This document shows positions 25,576-35,993 of a stretch of DNA of 64,000 nucleotides, piece after piece. The stretch is taken from positions 1,240,001-1,304,000 of the forward strand of contig NZ_JAPEPB010000001.1 of assembly GCF_026340565.1 (NCBI RefSeq). Direction: 5' to 3'. The position numbers were made by a program, and so were the translations under genes. Position 1 is the first letter of the stretch; the number at the start of each line of letters is the position of its first letter. The DNA is from Kitasatospora sp. NBC_01287 (GTDB taxonomy: Bacteria > Actinomycetota > Actinomycetes > Streptomycetales > Streptomycetaceae). The notes under the pieces were generated by a model that was not told the DNA's origin, made no database searches, and was given only the letters and a program-made list of their open reading frames with translations.

Positions 25576-25591
25576 ATTGGTCTCTACCAAT
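25576..25591. promoter_or_regulatory. DasR-responsive element (dre) upstream of the chitinase
   Basis: ATTGGTCTCTACCAAT is a 16-bp near-palindrome that matches the dre consensus ACTGGTCTAGACCACT at the TGGTCT and ACCA cores. DasR, the GntR-family sensor of glucosamine 6-phosphate, represses chitin-utilisation genes in Streptomyces through such sites. It lies 79 bp upstream of the chitinase start. A TTGACG at 25564-25569 just upstream may be the -35 element, so bound DasR would cover the promoter. Confidence 0.88.
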
Positions 25592-25669
25592 GTGGGGGAG
25601 CCGCGGCACTCCCCCACACTGTCCTGGCGGCGTGCTCCGTGCGCCGCCCCACGCCGAGGAGGCCCGCCC

Positions 25670-27307
25670 ATGAGGCGTGTCACCCTGCCCACCGTCGTAG
25701 CCACCGCGCTGCTCTCCGGTGTCGTCCTGCCCCTCTCGCTGCCGGCCGCCGCCCAGGCCGCCAGCGGCATCACCGGCCTGGTCGCGACCGTGACCTCGCC
25801 ACAGAGCTGGCAGGGCGGTTTCGAGGCCGACTACACGATCACCAATGACACCCGGGCGACCGTCAACTCCTGGTCGCTCAGCTTCGACCTGCCCACGGGC
25901 GAAACCGTCAGCAGCGCCTGGAACGGCACGCTGACCAGCACCGCGACCAGCACCGGCAGCCACGTCACGATCACCTCGCCGAGCTGGGCCTCCCCGCTGG
26001 CCCCGGGAGCGAGCGCGCCGGTGGTCGGGATGGACATCAGCGCCACCGGCACCCAGGTCCTGCCGGCGAACTGCCTGATCAACAACGCGCCGTGCGCCGG
26101 CGTCCCGGTGAACAACACCCCGCCGACCGTCCCCACCGGGGTCGCGGTCTCCGGCACCGGGCCCGACACCATCTCGCTCGCCTGGAACGCCTCCACCGAC
26201 AGCTCCGGGGTGGCCGGCTACAACGTCTACGAGGGCAGCTCGGTGGTCGCCTCGACCACCACCGCGACCTCGGTCACCGTGCCCGGCCTGCTGGCGGGCA
26301 GCAGCCACACCTTCACCGTGACCGCCTTCGACGCGCTCGGCAACGAGTCCGCGAAGTCCACCGCGGTGACCGGCGTGGCCGGCAGCGGCGCCACCCCCGG
26401 TGTGGCCGCCCCCTTCGTCGACCTCGGCGCCTACCCGACGCCCGACCTGGCGCAGATCGCGGCCACCACCGGCCTCAGGCAGTTCTCACTGGGCTTCATC
26501 GTGAACGGCACCACGGCGTGCACGGCCAGCTGGTTCAACGCCTACGACCCCGGCACCGGGTGGGACAAGGCCGACTTCGACGCGGTCCGCGCGGCCGGCG
26601 GCGACGTCCGCCCATCCTTCGGCGGCGCCAACGGCACCGAGCTGGCCCAGTCCTGCACCACCGTGCCGACGCTGACCGCGCAGTACCAGAAAGTCGTCGA
26701 CGCCTACGGCCTGGACCGGATCGACTTCGACATCGAGGGCTCCGCGGTCTCCGACCACGCCTCGATCGACCGCCGCTCGGCCGCGATCGCCGCCGTCCAG
26801 GCCGCCCAGCGGGCCAAGGGCCGCGACCTCAAGGTCACCCTGACCCTGCCGGTGCTGCCCAGCGGCCTGACGGCGGACGGCGTCTACGTCCTGCAGTCGG
26901 CCAAGGCCGCCGGGGTGAACGTGGACGCGGTCAACGTGATGGCGATGGACTTCGGTGACACCGAGGCGCCCAGCCCGTCCGGCAAGATGGGCGCCTACTC
27001 GATCCAGGCGGCGCAGTCCACCCGCGCCCAGATCGCCTCGGTCTGGCCGACCCTCACCACCGCGCAGACCTGGGCGATGGTCGGCGTCACCCCGATGCTG
27101 GGTCAGAACGACAACGCGGACGAGGTGTTCGGCCTGGCCGACGCGCAGCAGTTGCTCACCTTCGCCCAGCAGAACCACCTCGGCGAGCTCTCCTTCTGGG
27201 AGGTCACCCGGGATGGCAACGCCTGCACGGGCAGCCTGTTCAAGTGCACCAACATCGCCCAGTCGCCGTACCAGTTCTCCAAGCTCTGGGCCACCTACAA
27301 CGGCTGA
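25670..27307 (+). CDS. Secreted GH18 chitinase with CBM2 and fibronectin type III modules
   Basis: 545 residues. A Sec signal peptide (about 1-30, ending PAAAQAAS) is followed by a family 2 carbohydrate-binding module (about 31-140, with NSWSLSFDLPTG and SAWNG, and a terminal Cys pair), a Fn3 domain (about 150-235: PTVPTGVAVSGTGPDTISLAWNA) and a GH18 catalytic domain (about 245-545). The catalytic motif is LDRIDFDIEG (DxxDxDxE), whose Glu is the proton donor; SFGGANG is the other GH18 signature. It hydrolyses chitin outside the cell. Start ATG 25670 has CGAGGAGG upstream; the longer frame from 25577 begins inside the dre operator and is rejected. A 12-bp duplication straddles the stop, followed by a strong terminator. 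Confidence 0.96.
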   Translation: MRRVTLPTVVATALLSGVVLPLSLPAAAQAASGITGLVATVTSPQSWQGGFEADYTITNDTRATVNSWSLSFDLPTGETVSSAWNGTLTSTATSTGSHVTITSPSWASPLAPGASAPVVGMDISATGTQVLPANCLINNAPCAGVPVNNTPPTVPTGVAVSGTGPDTISLAWNASTDSSGVAGYNVYEGSSVVASTTTATSVTVPGLLAGSSHTFTVTAFDALGNESAKSTAVTGVAGSGATPGVAAPFVDLGAYPTPDLAQIAATTGLRQFSLGFIVNGTTACTASWFNAYDPGTGWDKADFDAVRAAGGDVRPSFGGANGTELAQSCTTVPTLTAQYQKVVDAYGLDRIDFDIEGSAVSDHASIDRRSAAIAAVQAAQRAKGRDLKVTLTLPVLPSGLTADGVYVLQSAKAAGVNVDAVNVMAMDFGDTEAPSPSGKMGAYSIQAAQSTRAQIASVWPTLTTAQTWAMVGVTPMLGQNDNADEVFGLADAQQLLTFAQQNHLGELSFWEVTRDGNACTGSLFKCTNIAQSPYQFSKLWATYNG

Positions 27308-27319
27308 TACAACGGCGGA
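27296..27319. repeat. Two 12-bp tandem units spanning the chitinase stop codon
   Basis: TACAACGGCTGA (27296-27307, containing the stop) and TACAACGGCGGA (27308-27319) are adjacent, differing at one base that removes the second TGA. Confidence 0.9.
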
Positions 27320-27376
27320 CCGGGGCGGACCCGGTTCGAACCCCGGTCAGCCGAGGCGGACCCGAAGGCCCGCACG

Positions 27377-27426
27377 CCCGTCGGCCCCGCGCCCGGACCT
27401 CACGGTCCGGGCGCGGGGCCGACGGG
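27377..27426. terminator. Bidirectional terminator between chitinase and guaB1
   Basis: A 23-bp perfect stem (27377-27399 with 27404-27426) closed by a TCAC loop, located between two convergent genes that end at 27307 and 27438. No T-tract, as usual for Streptomyces. Confidence 0.93.
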
Positions 27427-27437
27427 TGCCGGGCGGC

Positions 27438-29236
<1,799 letters not shown>

Positions 29237-31228
29237 CTACTCGGGGGCGGTGCGCTGGCCGGGGACGGCGCGGTCGCGTTGGAGGTCGAGGAGTTCGCGG
29301 AACAGGCCGTCCCGCTGATCGGCCAGCTCCTGCCAGGTGCCGGTCTGGGTGACGCGGCCCTGGTCCATGACGATCACCCGGTCCGCGACGGCGGCGTTGG
29401 CGATGTTGTGGGTGACCAGGAGGGTGATGCGTCCGGGGGCGAGGGCGCGCAGCGAGTGCAGGATCCTGTGCTCGGCGCGGGGGTCGAGGTCGGAGGTCGG
29501 CTCGTCCAGGATCAGCAGGCCGGGGTTGCGGCTGGTCCGGTAGAGGGCGCGGGCGACCGCCGCGCGCTGCCAGCCGCCGCCGGACAACTCCGCGCCGCCC
29601 CACCAGCCCTGGGCGAGGAGGGTGCGCCACCCTGAGCGCAGGCGTCCCACGATCTCGTCGAAGCCCGTCTTCTCGGCGGCCCGCCGCACGGCGTCCAGTA
29701 CGTCCGGGTCGTCGGCGCCGTGCCCGAGGTGGACGTTCTCGGCGGCCGGGAGCGGCCAGTTCGCATACTCCTGCGGCACTCGCGCGACCCTGCGCCACAG
29801 GCCCTCGGCGTCCAGGTCCGCGATCGGAACCCCGTCCCAGGTGATCGACCCGGTCCTGGGCAGGTAGAGACCGGCCAGGAGCTTGAGGAGGGTGGTCTTG
29901 CCGCTGCCGTTCTGCCCGATCAGCGCCACGACCTCGCCGCGGCGCAGCGTCATGTCGACGTCGCGCAGCGCCGGTTCCTGCTGGTCGCCCGGATAGGTGT
30001 AGCTGAGCCCCTTGACCTCGACCGTGCCGGGTGCGCCGGGGACGACGGTGCCGCGCTCGATCCGGTGGCCGCCGGCCTCGTCGAGGAAGCCGAACAGGTC
30101 GTCGAGGTACAGGCCCATCCGGTAGAGGCGGGCGCCGTTGCCGACCATGCCCTGCAGGCCGCTCGACGCGGTGCGCAGCGCGAAGACGGCGGTGCCGGCG
30201 GCGGCCAGGCCGATCCGGCCGGTGGCGACGAGGTAGAGCAGGGTGCCCCAGATCAGGGCCGTGCCGGCGCCGGTGCCGAGGGAGGCGACCAGCGAGACCT
30301 TGGCGGCCTTGGTGGTCGCCTGGTCGGTGGCGGCGGCGATCTTCGCCTCCGCCGCACGGTACTTGGCCATCATGAAGGGGGCGATCTGGTCGGAGCGGAC
30401 CTGGTCGGCGTTGCGCTTGTCGATCAGGAACCAGCGGTAGATCCGCAGGGCCTGCCGGTCCTCGTTGGTGCTGATCGAGGCGAGGTAGTGGATGCGGGCG
30501 GTACGGACGGCGGCGACCCCGGTGGGCACCGAACCGAGCAGCAGGAACGGCAGCAGGTAGGGGTGCAGGGTCGCCAGCACGCCGGCGGCGGCGACCAGCG
30601 AGACGGTGGAGGCGATCACGTCCTGCGCGTTGGTCAGCAGGTCGGGGACGGTGGCCGCACCGCGGTCGGCCGACTCCCACCGCTCGTTGTAGGTGGGTTC
30701 GTTGTACGCCTCCAGCTCGGCCGCGCAGCCGGCGGCGATCAGGGCGAGTTCCGCTTCCCGGCCGATCCGGGGGGACACCCGGCCGGACAGGGTGGTGACG
30801 GCGATGGCGAGGACGGCCCGCAGCGCCGCAGCGGCGGTGAGCACGGAGAGGGACGGCGCCGCGACCGCGAGGTGCCCGGCGATCGGGCCCGGCTTGAGGA
30901 GCGCGGCGAGGGTGCCGGTGGTGGCGTACAGGGCGACGGCACCGCAGACCCCGGACAGGACCTGGCAGACGAGGAGCAGCACGGTGGAGCGGGGGTCGGC
31001 GGTCCAGGCCAGCGCGAGGGCCCGGCGGACGAGGTGGGGCAGGCGGCGCACCATCGCGCCGGTGGACATCGACTCCGCGGCGGCTGCCCGCCGGTCGCCG
31101 GGGAAGCGCAGGTGGAACTCCTCGGAGTGCTCGGACTCGGAGTGCTCGGACTCGGGGCGCTGGGGTTCGGGGTGTTGGGCTGCGGGGGCGGCGCTCTGCT
31201 GATCCGCCTTCACGCTGTGCTCGGACAC
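29237..31228 (-). CDS. ABC transporter, fused permease and ATPase (exporter type)
   Basis: 663 residues. A charged N-terminal tail (~50 residues, with Glu-Ser-Glu-His repeats) is followed by an exporter-type membrane domain with about six helices (65-360), then an ATPase at about 400-640: Walker A GQNGSGKTTLL, Q-loop RVPQEY, Walker B LLILDEPTSDLDP, switch His in VTHN. The signature reads LSGGGWQRAAVARAL, where family members exporting peptides in Streptomyces often have LSGGQWQR. It should dimerise to export a peptide, lipid or drug, but no biosynthetic genes are adjacent. Start ATG 31228. It stands alone, convergent with nothing; the patatin gene is divergent across 344 bp. Confidence 0.93.
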   Translation of the reverse strand: MSEHSVKADQQSAAPAAQHPEPQRPESEHSESEHSEEFHLRFPGDRRAAAAESMSTGAMVRRLPHLVRRALALAWTADPRSTVLLLVCQVLSGVCGAVALYATTGTLAALLKPGPIAGHLAVAAPSLSVLTAAAALRAVLAIAVTTLSGRVSPRIGREAELALIAAGCAAELEAYNEPTYNERWESADRGAATVPDLLTNAQDVIASTVSLVAAAGVLATLHPYLLPFLLLGSVPTGVAAVRTARIHYLASISTNEDRQALRIYRWFLIDKRNADQVRSDQIAPFMMAKYRAAEAKIAAATDQATTKAAKVSLVASLGTGAGTALIWGTLLYLVATGRIGLAAAGTAVFALRTASSGLQGMVGNGARLYRMGLYLDDLFGFLDEAGGHRIERGTVVPGAPGTVEVKGLSYTYPGDQQEPALRDVDMTLRRGEVVALIGQNGSGKTTLLKLLAGLYLPRTGSITWDGVPIADLDAEGLWRRVARVPQEYANWPLPAAENVHLGHGADDPDVLDAVRRAAEKTGFDEIVGRLRSGWRTLLAQGWWGGAELSGGGWQRAAVARALYRTSRNPGLLILDEPTSDLDPRAEHRILHSLRALAPGRITLLVTHNIANAAVADRVIVMDQGRVTQTGTWQELADQRDGLFRELLDLQRDRAVPGQRTAPE

Positions 31229-31572
31229 ATTGCTCCCTTGGTCGGCGGCCTGGTTGCGGAGGTGGGGTGATGACGTGCCGGGGCGGTGACGCGGTGGGCT
31301 GGTGGGCGTGCTCGGTCAGCGGCGGTGCCGGTCGGCATGCCGCGCAACGGGGTGGGCTGCTGGTGCGGTCCCCGATCCTGGCAGCGCGCTGCCGGGACGT
31401 TCGGCGTGTCCCGGCGGGTCTCACTCGATCCGGGTGAATCCGTGTCCGCGTCGGCGAGTTGGTGGCACCGGGGCGACGGATCACTCCTCGGCACGGAGGG
31501 GGACGAGCCACCGGCTGACGCGGACCGGCTACCCGGGGGCGTGAAGGCGCCTGGTGCGGGAAGACGCCCGGT
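31229..31572. other. 344-bp divergent region between ABC transporter and patatin genes
   Basis: No convincing gene on either strand. It must contain the divergent promoters. There is an imperfect inverted repeat TCACTCGATCCGGGTGA around 31422-31438, but no clear -35/-10 pair that I would defend. Frames running through it are Arg/Pro-rich shadows. Confidence 0.55.
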
Positions 31573-32460
31573 ATGAGGACACCAGCCGCCACGCAGCCGC
31601 CCGGGGAGACCGCGGGGCGCTACCGGTGCGCCTTCGTGCTGGGCGGCGGGGGCTATCTCGGCGCCCACGAGGTCGGGATGCTCCGGGCCCTGCTCGAAGC
31701 CGGCATCCGTCCGGACCTGGTGGTCGGCACCTCGGTCGGCGCGCTGAACGGGGCGGTGCTGGCCGCCGACCCGACGCCCGACGCGGTCGAGCGGCTGGTG
31801 GCGGTGTGGGCGGGGCTGACCGGCTCGGCGGTCTTCTCCGGCTCGGTGCTCCAGCGGACCCGCACCGCCGTGCGCAGCCGGACCCATCTGCACTCCGACA
31901 CGCGGCTGCGGGCGCTGCTGGAGCGCGAGCTGCACGGACGGCTGATCGAGGACCTGGCCGTCCCGTTCCAGTGCGTCGCGGCGGAGGTGGAGTCGGCCGC
32001 CGAGCACTGGTTCACCGAGGGCCCGGTGGTGGAGGCGCTGCTCGCCTCCTGCGCGGTCCCCGGGCTGTTGCCCGCCGCCCGGATCGACGGTCGCCACTAC
32101 CTGGACGGCGGTCTGGTGAACAGCATCCCGGTGGGCCGGGCCGTCGCCCTCGGCGCGCGGGAGGTGTTCGTCCTGCAGGTCGGGCGGATCGAGCAACCGC
32201 TGCGGCCGGCCCAACGCCCTTGGGAGGTGCCGCTGGTCGCCTTCGAGATCGCCCGGCGGCACCGCTTCGCCCATGACGTGAGCAACCTGCCACCGGGGGT
32301 CGATGTCCACCTGCTGCCCTCGGGGGCCGCCGACGAGCGCCCGCCCGGACCGGTCAGCCAGCTGCGCTACCGGGACGCCCGCCGCGTCGCCGAGCGGATC
32401 GACCGCGCCCACCGGGCCAGCGCCCGCTACCTGGCGGGGCTGCGCCCCGTGCAGGACTGA
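31573..32460 (+). CDS. Patatin-like phospholipase family protein
   Basis: 295 residues, a patatin-fold lipid acyl hydrolase. Oxyanion-hole motif GGGGYLG at about 23-29, nucleophile elbow GTSVG at 52-56 (Ser54), and the catalytic Asp in YLDGGL at about 178, so the Ser-Asp dyad is intact. No signal peptide or membrane segment, therefore a cytoplasmic or membrane-peripheral lipase acting on phospholipids or fatty-acyl esters. Start ATG 31573. It is followed after 14 bp by the PlsC-type acyltransferase, suggesting paired removal and re-addition of acyl chains (membrane lipid remodelling); this pairing is an inference from order. A 30-bp tandem repeat begins at its stop codon. Confidence 0.93.
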   Translation: MRTPAATQPPGETAGRYRCAFVLGGGGYLGAHEVGMLRALLEAGIRPDLVVGTSVGALNGAVLAADPTPDAVERLVAVWAGLTGSAVFSGSVLQRTRTAVRSRTHLHSDTRLRALLERELHGRLIEDLAVPFQCVAAEVESAAEHWFTEGPVVEALLASCAVPGLLPAARIDGRHYLDGGLVNSIPVGRAVALGAREVFVLQVGRIEQPLRPAQRPWEVPLVAFEIARRHRFAHDVSNLPPGVDVHLLPSGAADERPPGPVSQLRYRDARRVAERIDRAHRASARYLAGLRPVQD

Positions 32461-32540
32461 CGGGCCGGCGCGCGATGAACCGCCGAGCGACGGGCGGGCG
32501 TGCGACGAGCCGCCGAGTGGAGGGCCGGCGCGCGACGGGC
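32458..32540. repeat. 30-bp tandem repeat across the patatin stop and PlsC start
   Basis: Units at 32458-32487 and 32488-32517, with a partial third up to about 32540. The first unit starts with the patatin TGA. Because 30 is a multiple of three, the repeats are translated as the Arg-rich N-terminus of the acyltransferase (RRATGGR, SRRVEGRRATGR). Confidence 0.82.
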
Positions 32541-33560
32541 CGGCTCCGGTGTCTGCTGCGGCGGAGCGTCACCGTCCCGCTGCTGCTCGTCAGCCTCCCG
32601 GCGGCCGCCGCGCTGCTGCTCGTGGCGCTGGTCTGCCAGTTGCCGCTGCTGCTGCTCGGCCGCCGCCGCGCCCGACCCGTGCGGCTCGCCGCGTTGCTGC
32701 TGCTGTACGTCCTGGCGGATCTCGGCGGCCTGCTGGCCGCGACTGTCAACTGGCTGCGCTGCCTGGGGCGGGCCCGGGGTGCCGAGCGGCGCGCCGAGCT
32801 GGACCACCGGCTGCTGGGCCGGCTGCTGCGCATCGTGCACGGAGCCGGTGCCCGCCTCTTCGACCTGCGGCTGCGGGTGCGCCCCGATCCGGCGGGCGGG
32901 GGCAGCACCGGCGGCGCGGGCCCGGGCGGTCCGCTGATCGTGCTCGCCCGGCACGCCGGACCGGGCGACTCGTTCCTCCTGGTCGACCAGTTGCTCTCCG
33001 CGGCCGGCTACCGCCCGCGGATCGTGCTGAAGCAGCGGCTGCGCCTGGACCCCACCCTGGACGTGCTGCTCGGTCGCCTGCCCTCCTGCTTCGTGCCGCC
33101 CGGAGGCGGCGAGACCGACGCGACCGTGGCCCGCATCACCGAACTCGCCGCCGGGCTGCGGGACGGGGACGCACTGGTGATCTTCCCCGAGGGCGGGAAC
33201 TTCACCCAGCGGCGCCGGCAGCGCGCGATCCGCCGGCTGCGCCGGCGCGGTGAGCGGGCCCGGGTCGCGCACGCCGAGCGGGACCACCACGTGCTGCCGC
33301 CGAGGATGGCCGGCACGCTCGCCGCCCTGGCCGCCGCACCGACGGCGGACGTGGTCTTCGTGGCCCACACCGGGCTCGACGGCATGGACTCGATCGGCAC
33401 GGTCTGGCGCGGCCTGCCGCTGACCCGCCCGGTCCGCGCGCGGTGGTGGCGCGTCCCGGCCCGCGCGGTACCCACGGGGCGGCAGGCCCGGGAAGCCTGG
33501 CTACTGGCCCACTGGGACCGGGTCGACGCCTGGGTGGCGCTCAACCGGGCGGCCGGCTGA
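32475..33560 (+). CDS. PlsC-like 1-acylglycerol-3-phosphate acyltransferase
   Basis: 361 residues. An Arg-rich repeated N-terminus (1-25) precedes two hydrophobic segments (about 35-60 and 70-95), then an acyltransferase domain with the HX4D motif in ARHAGPGDSF (about 157-163) and the FPEGGNF motif (about 237). These are the catalytic and glycerol-phosphate binding motifs of PlsC-type enzymes, which transfer an acyl chain to lysophosphatidate. It is membrane-bound. ATG 32475 is the first in-frame start after the patatin stop, though it lies in the 30-bp repeat and has no good ribosome binding site; a later start is possible. Paired with patatin. Confidence 0.88.
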   Translation: MNRRATGGRATSRRVEGRRATGRLRCLLRRSVTVPLLLVSLPAAAALLLVALVCQLPLLLLGRRRARPVRLAALLLLYVLADLGGLLAATVNWLRCLGRARGAERRAELDHRLLGRLLRIVHGAGARLFDLRLRVRPDPAGGGSTGGAGPGGPLIVLARHAGPGDSFLLVDQLLSAAGYRPRIVLKQRLRLDPTLDVLLGRLPSCFVPPGGGETDATVARITELAAGLRDGDALVIFPEGGNFTQRRRQRAIRRLRRRGERARVAHAERDHHVLPPRMAGTLAALAAAPTADVVFVAHTGLDGMDSIGTVWRGLPLTRPVRARWWRVPARAVPTGRQAREAWLLAHWDRVDAWVALNRAAG

Positions 33561-33657
33561 GGGTTTCCCGCGCACCCCGCGGGTCAGACGCGGCAGTGGG
33601 CGCCGCGCCGCGCGCCCTGGCCCCGCGGGGCCGTCGACACCGATGGGAGTCCATGCG

Positions 33658-35442
33658 ATGAAGGTCTCGGACTACGTCCTGGAACGGCTGCGCGAGTGGG
33701 ATGTGGAGCAGGTGTTCGGCTATCCCGGCGACGGCATCAACGGCCTGCTCGCCGCCTGGGGCCGGGCCGACAACAAGCCCCAGTTCGTCCAGGCCCGGCA
33801 CGAGGAGATGGCCGCGTTCGAGGCGGTGGGCTACGCGAAGTTCTCCGGACGCACCGGGGTGTGCGCGGCCACCTCGGGGCCGGGCGCGATCCACCTGCTG
33901 AACGGCCTGTACGACGCCAAGCTCGACCACGTGCCGGTGGTGGCGATCGTCGGGCAGACCGACCGCAGCGCGATGGGCGGCTCGTACCAGCAGGAAGTTG
34001 ACCTGCTGGCGCTGTACAAGGACGTCGCCGAGTACTGCGAGATGGTCACCGTCCCCGAGCAACTGCCCAACGTGCTGGACCGCGCGATGCGGATCGCCGC
34101 GACCCGCCGCACCGTCACCGCGCTGATCATCCCCGCCGACGTGCAGGACCTGGAGTACGAGCCCCCGGCCCACGCGTTCAAGATGGTGCCCTCCAGCCTC
34201 GGGGTCGGCTACTACGCGCCGATCCCGGCCGACCAGGAGATCGCCCGCTGCGCGGAGATCCTCAACGCCGGCGAGAACGTGGCGATCCTGCTCGGCCAGG
34301 GCGCCCGGCACGCCCGCGCAGAGGTGGAGCAGCTCGCCGAGGTGCTCGGCGCGGGCGTGGCCAAGGCGCTGCTCGGCAAGGACGTGCTGCCCGACACGCT
34401 GCCCTACGTGACCGGCTCGATCGGCCTGCTCGGCACCCGCCCGTCCTACGAGCTGATGCGCGACTGCGACACCCTGCTGGTGATCGGCTCCAGCTTCCCG
34501 TACAGCAACTTCCTGCCCGAGTTCGGGCAGGCCAGGGCCGTGCAGATCGACATCGACCCGTCCATGATCGGCCTGCGCTACCCCTTCGAGCTCAACCTGG
34601 TGGGCGACGCGGCCGAGACCCTGCGGCGGCTGCTGCCGCTGCTGGAGCGCAAGAGCGACCGGACCTGGCGGGAGACGATCCAGCAGCGGACCGAGCACTG
34701 GTGGCGCGTGATGGAGGACCGGGCGGCCGTCGAGGCCGACCCGCTCAACCCCGAGCAGGTGGTCCACGCCCTGGACGCGCTGCTGCCCGACGACGCGATC
34801 ATCGCCGCCGACTCCGGCTCGTCCGCGAACTGGTACGCCCGGCACCTGCGGATGCGCGGCTCGATGCGCGGCTCGCTCTCGGGCACCTTGGCGACCATGG
34901 GACCCGGCGTCCCGTACGTCATCGGCGCGAAGTTCGCCCACCCCGACCGGCCGGCCATCGCGCTGGTGGGCGACGGGGCGATGCAGATGAACGGCCTCGC
35001 GGAGCTGATCACCGTCGCCAAGTACTACCGGCAGTGGGCCGACCCGCGGCTCATCGTCGCGGTGCTCAACAACCAGGACCTCAACCAGGTCACCTGGGAG
35101 ATGCGCGCCATGGAGGGCGCCCCGCAGTTCGAGCCCTCCCAGCAGCTGCCGGACGTGCGCTACGCGGACTTCGCGGTCCAACTGGGGCTCTACGGACGGC
35201 GGGTGGAGGACCCGGCGGACGTCGAGACGGTCTGGCGCCAGGCGCTGGCCTCGGACCGTCCGTACGTGATCGACTTCCGCACCGACCCGGCGGTGCCGCC
35301 GATCCCGCCCCACGCGACGGTGGCGCAGATCAAGGCGGCGACCTCGGCGGTGGTCCACGGCGACAGCGATCGCGGCTCGATGATCCGCCAGGGCATCAAG
35401 GCCAAGATCCAGGAGTTCCTGCCCAGCGGGGAGAAGGAGTGA
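33658..35442 (+). CDS. Thiamine pyrophosphate-dependent enzyme, pyruvate oxidase/acetolactate synthase-like
   Basis: 594 residues with the three-domain ThDP-enzyme layout: N-terminal pyrimidine-binding domain (about 1-170) with FGYPGDGINGLL, catalytic Glu in RHEEMAAFEAVGYAK and TSGPGAIHLLNGLYDAK; central domain (about 190-330); C-terminal PP domain with GDGAMQMNG (about 437) ending at VAVLNNQDLN, the GDG-NN cofactor motif. The closest named types are pyruvate oxidase/dehydrogenase (PoxB) and related decarboxylases acting on 2-oxo acids. I start at ATG 33658, with GGGAG about 7 nt upstream; ATG 33643 is possible. First gene of a five-gene run, each overlapping the next by 4 bp. Substrate unknown; a 2-oxo acid derived from sugar oxidation is an inference. 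Confidence 0.93.
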   Translation: MKVSDYVLERLREWDVEQVFGYPGDGINGLLAAWGRADNKPQFVQARHEEMAAFEAVGYAKFSGRTGVCAATSGPGAIHLLNGLYDAKLDHVPVVAIVGQTDRSAMGGSYQQEVDLLALYKDVAEYCEMVTVPEQLPNVLDRAMRIAATRRTVTALIIPADVQDLEYEPPAHAFKMVPSSLGVGYYAPIPADQEIARCAEILNAGENVAILLGQGARHARAEVEQLAEVLGAGVAKALLGKDVLPDTLPYVTGSIGLLGTRPSYELMRDCDTLLVIGSSFPYSNFLPEFGQARAVQIDIDPSMIGLRYPFELNLVGDAAETLRRLLPLLERKSDRTWRETIQQRTEHWWRVMEDRAAVEADPLNPEQVVHALDALLPDDAIIAADSGSSANWYARHLRMRGSMRGSLSGTLATMGPGVPYVIGAKFAHPDRPAIALVGDGAMQMNGLAELITVAKYYRQWADPRLIVAVLNNQDLNQVTWEMRAMEGAPQFEPSQQLPDVRYADFAVQLGLYGRRVEDPADVETVWRQALASDRPYVIDFRTDPAVPPIPPHATVAQIKAATSAVVHGDSDRGSMIRQGIKAKIQEFLPSGEKE

Positions 35443-35993
35443 GCACCGTGCTCCGGTCGCCGCACCGGTCGCCGCTCAGGTCTCCGCTCAGGTCGCCACT
35501 CAGGTCGCCACTCAGGTCGCCACTCCAGGGTCGAACGGCCTTTCACGTCAGGGACGTTCACGGCGTGCGCCTGCTGCCGAGGGTGGCCCGCAACGTGCGC
35601 CACGGCCGCCTGGAGCGCTCACTCTCGCTGCTGATGGCGGGCGGCGCGCTGATCACCTCCGCCGAGATCTACCTGGAGCACGACCGGGCGAGCTTCGGCA
35701 ACCGCGTGATGTGGTGGCCCGTCGTGCTCGGCCCCCTCGCCGCCGCGGCGGGCGTCGCCGGCTTCGCCAGTCGGCGGGCAGCGCACACCGCGTTGCCGCT
35801 GGTGTCGGCGGCGGTCGTGGCAAACGGGCTGCAGGGCACCTACCTGCACGCCCGGGGCGTCGCCCGCAAGCCGGGCGGCTGGTCGATGGCCCGCTACAAC
35901 GTGGAGATGGGGCCGCCGCTGTTCGCGCCGCTGCTGGTGACCATGGTCGGCGGGATGGGCCTGCTGGCCGCCGCCCTGCGCCGGGAGCGGTGA
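35439..35993 (+). CDS. Small membrane protein of the TPP-enzyme/GMC operon
   Basis: 184 residues. The N-terminal ~30 residues are an Arg-Ser-Pro-Leu tetrapeptide repeat. After that come about four hydrophobic segments (LSLLMAGGALITSAEIYLEH, VMWWPVVLGPLAAAAGVAGFA, ALPLVSAAVVANGLQG, APLLVTMVGGMGLLAAAL). Start GTG 35439 overlaps the TPP-enzyme stop by 4 bp, and the stop overlaps the next gene by 4 bp. I do not recognise a named family. Position between a flavin/quinone-linked dehydrogenase and a PoxB-like enzyme suggests a membrane anchor or electron-transfer partner, which is inference. Confidence 0.82.
   Translation: MSTVLRSPHRSPLRSPLRSPLRSPLRSPLQGRTAFHVRDVHGVRLLPRVARNVRHGRLERSLSLLMAGGALITSAEIYLEHDRASFGNRVMWWPVVLGPLAAAAGVAGFASRRAAHTALPLVSAAVVANGLQGTYLHARGVARKPGGWSMARYNVEMGPPLFAPLLVTMVGGMGLLAAALRRER
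35450..35529. repeat. 12-bp coding minisatellite encoding Arg-Ser-Pro-Leu, 6.7 copies
   Basis: Units such as GCTCAGGTCGCC and ACTCAGGTCGCC follow each other from 35450 to 35529, 11 bp after the start codon of the membrane protein gene. Positions 35498-35521 are two identical copies. Confidence 0.93.

Noticed and set aside
25577..25669. Longer chitinase frame beginning with GTG at 25577
   Set aside because: The extra 31 residues are Arg/Pro-rich and precede the signal peptide, and the start lies in the DasR operator. ATG 25670 has a proper ribosome binding site.
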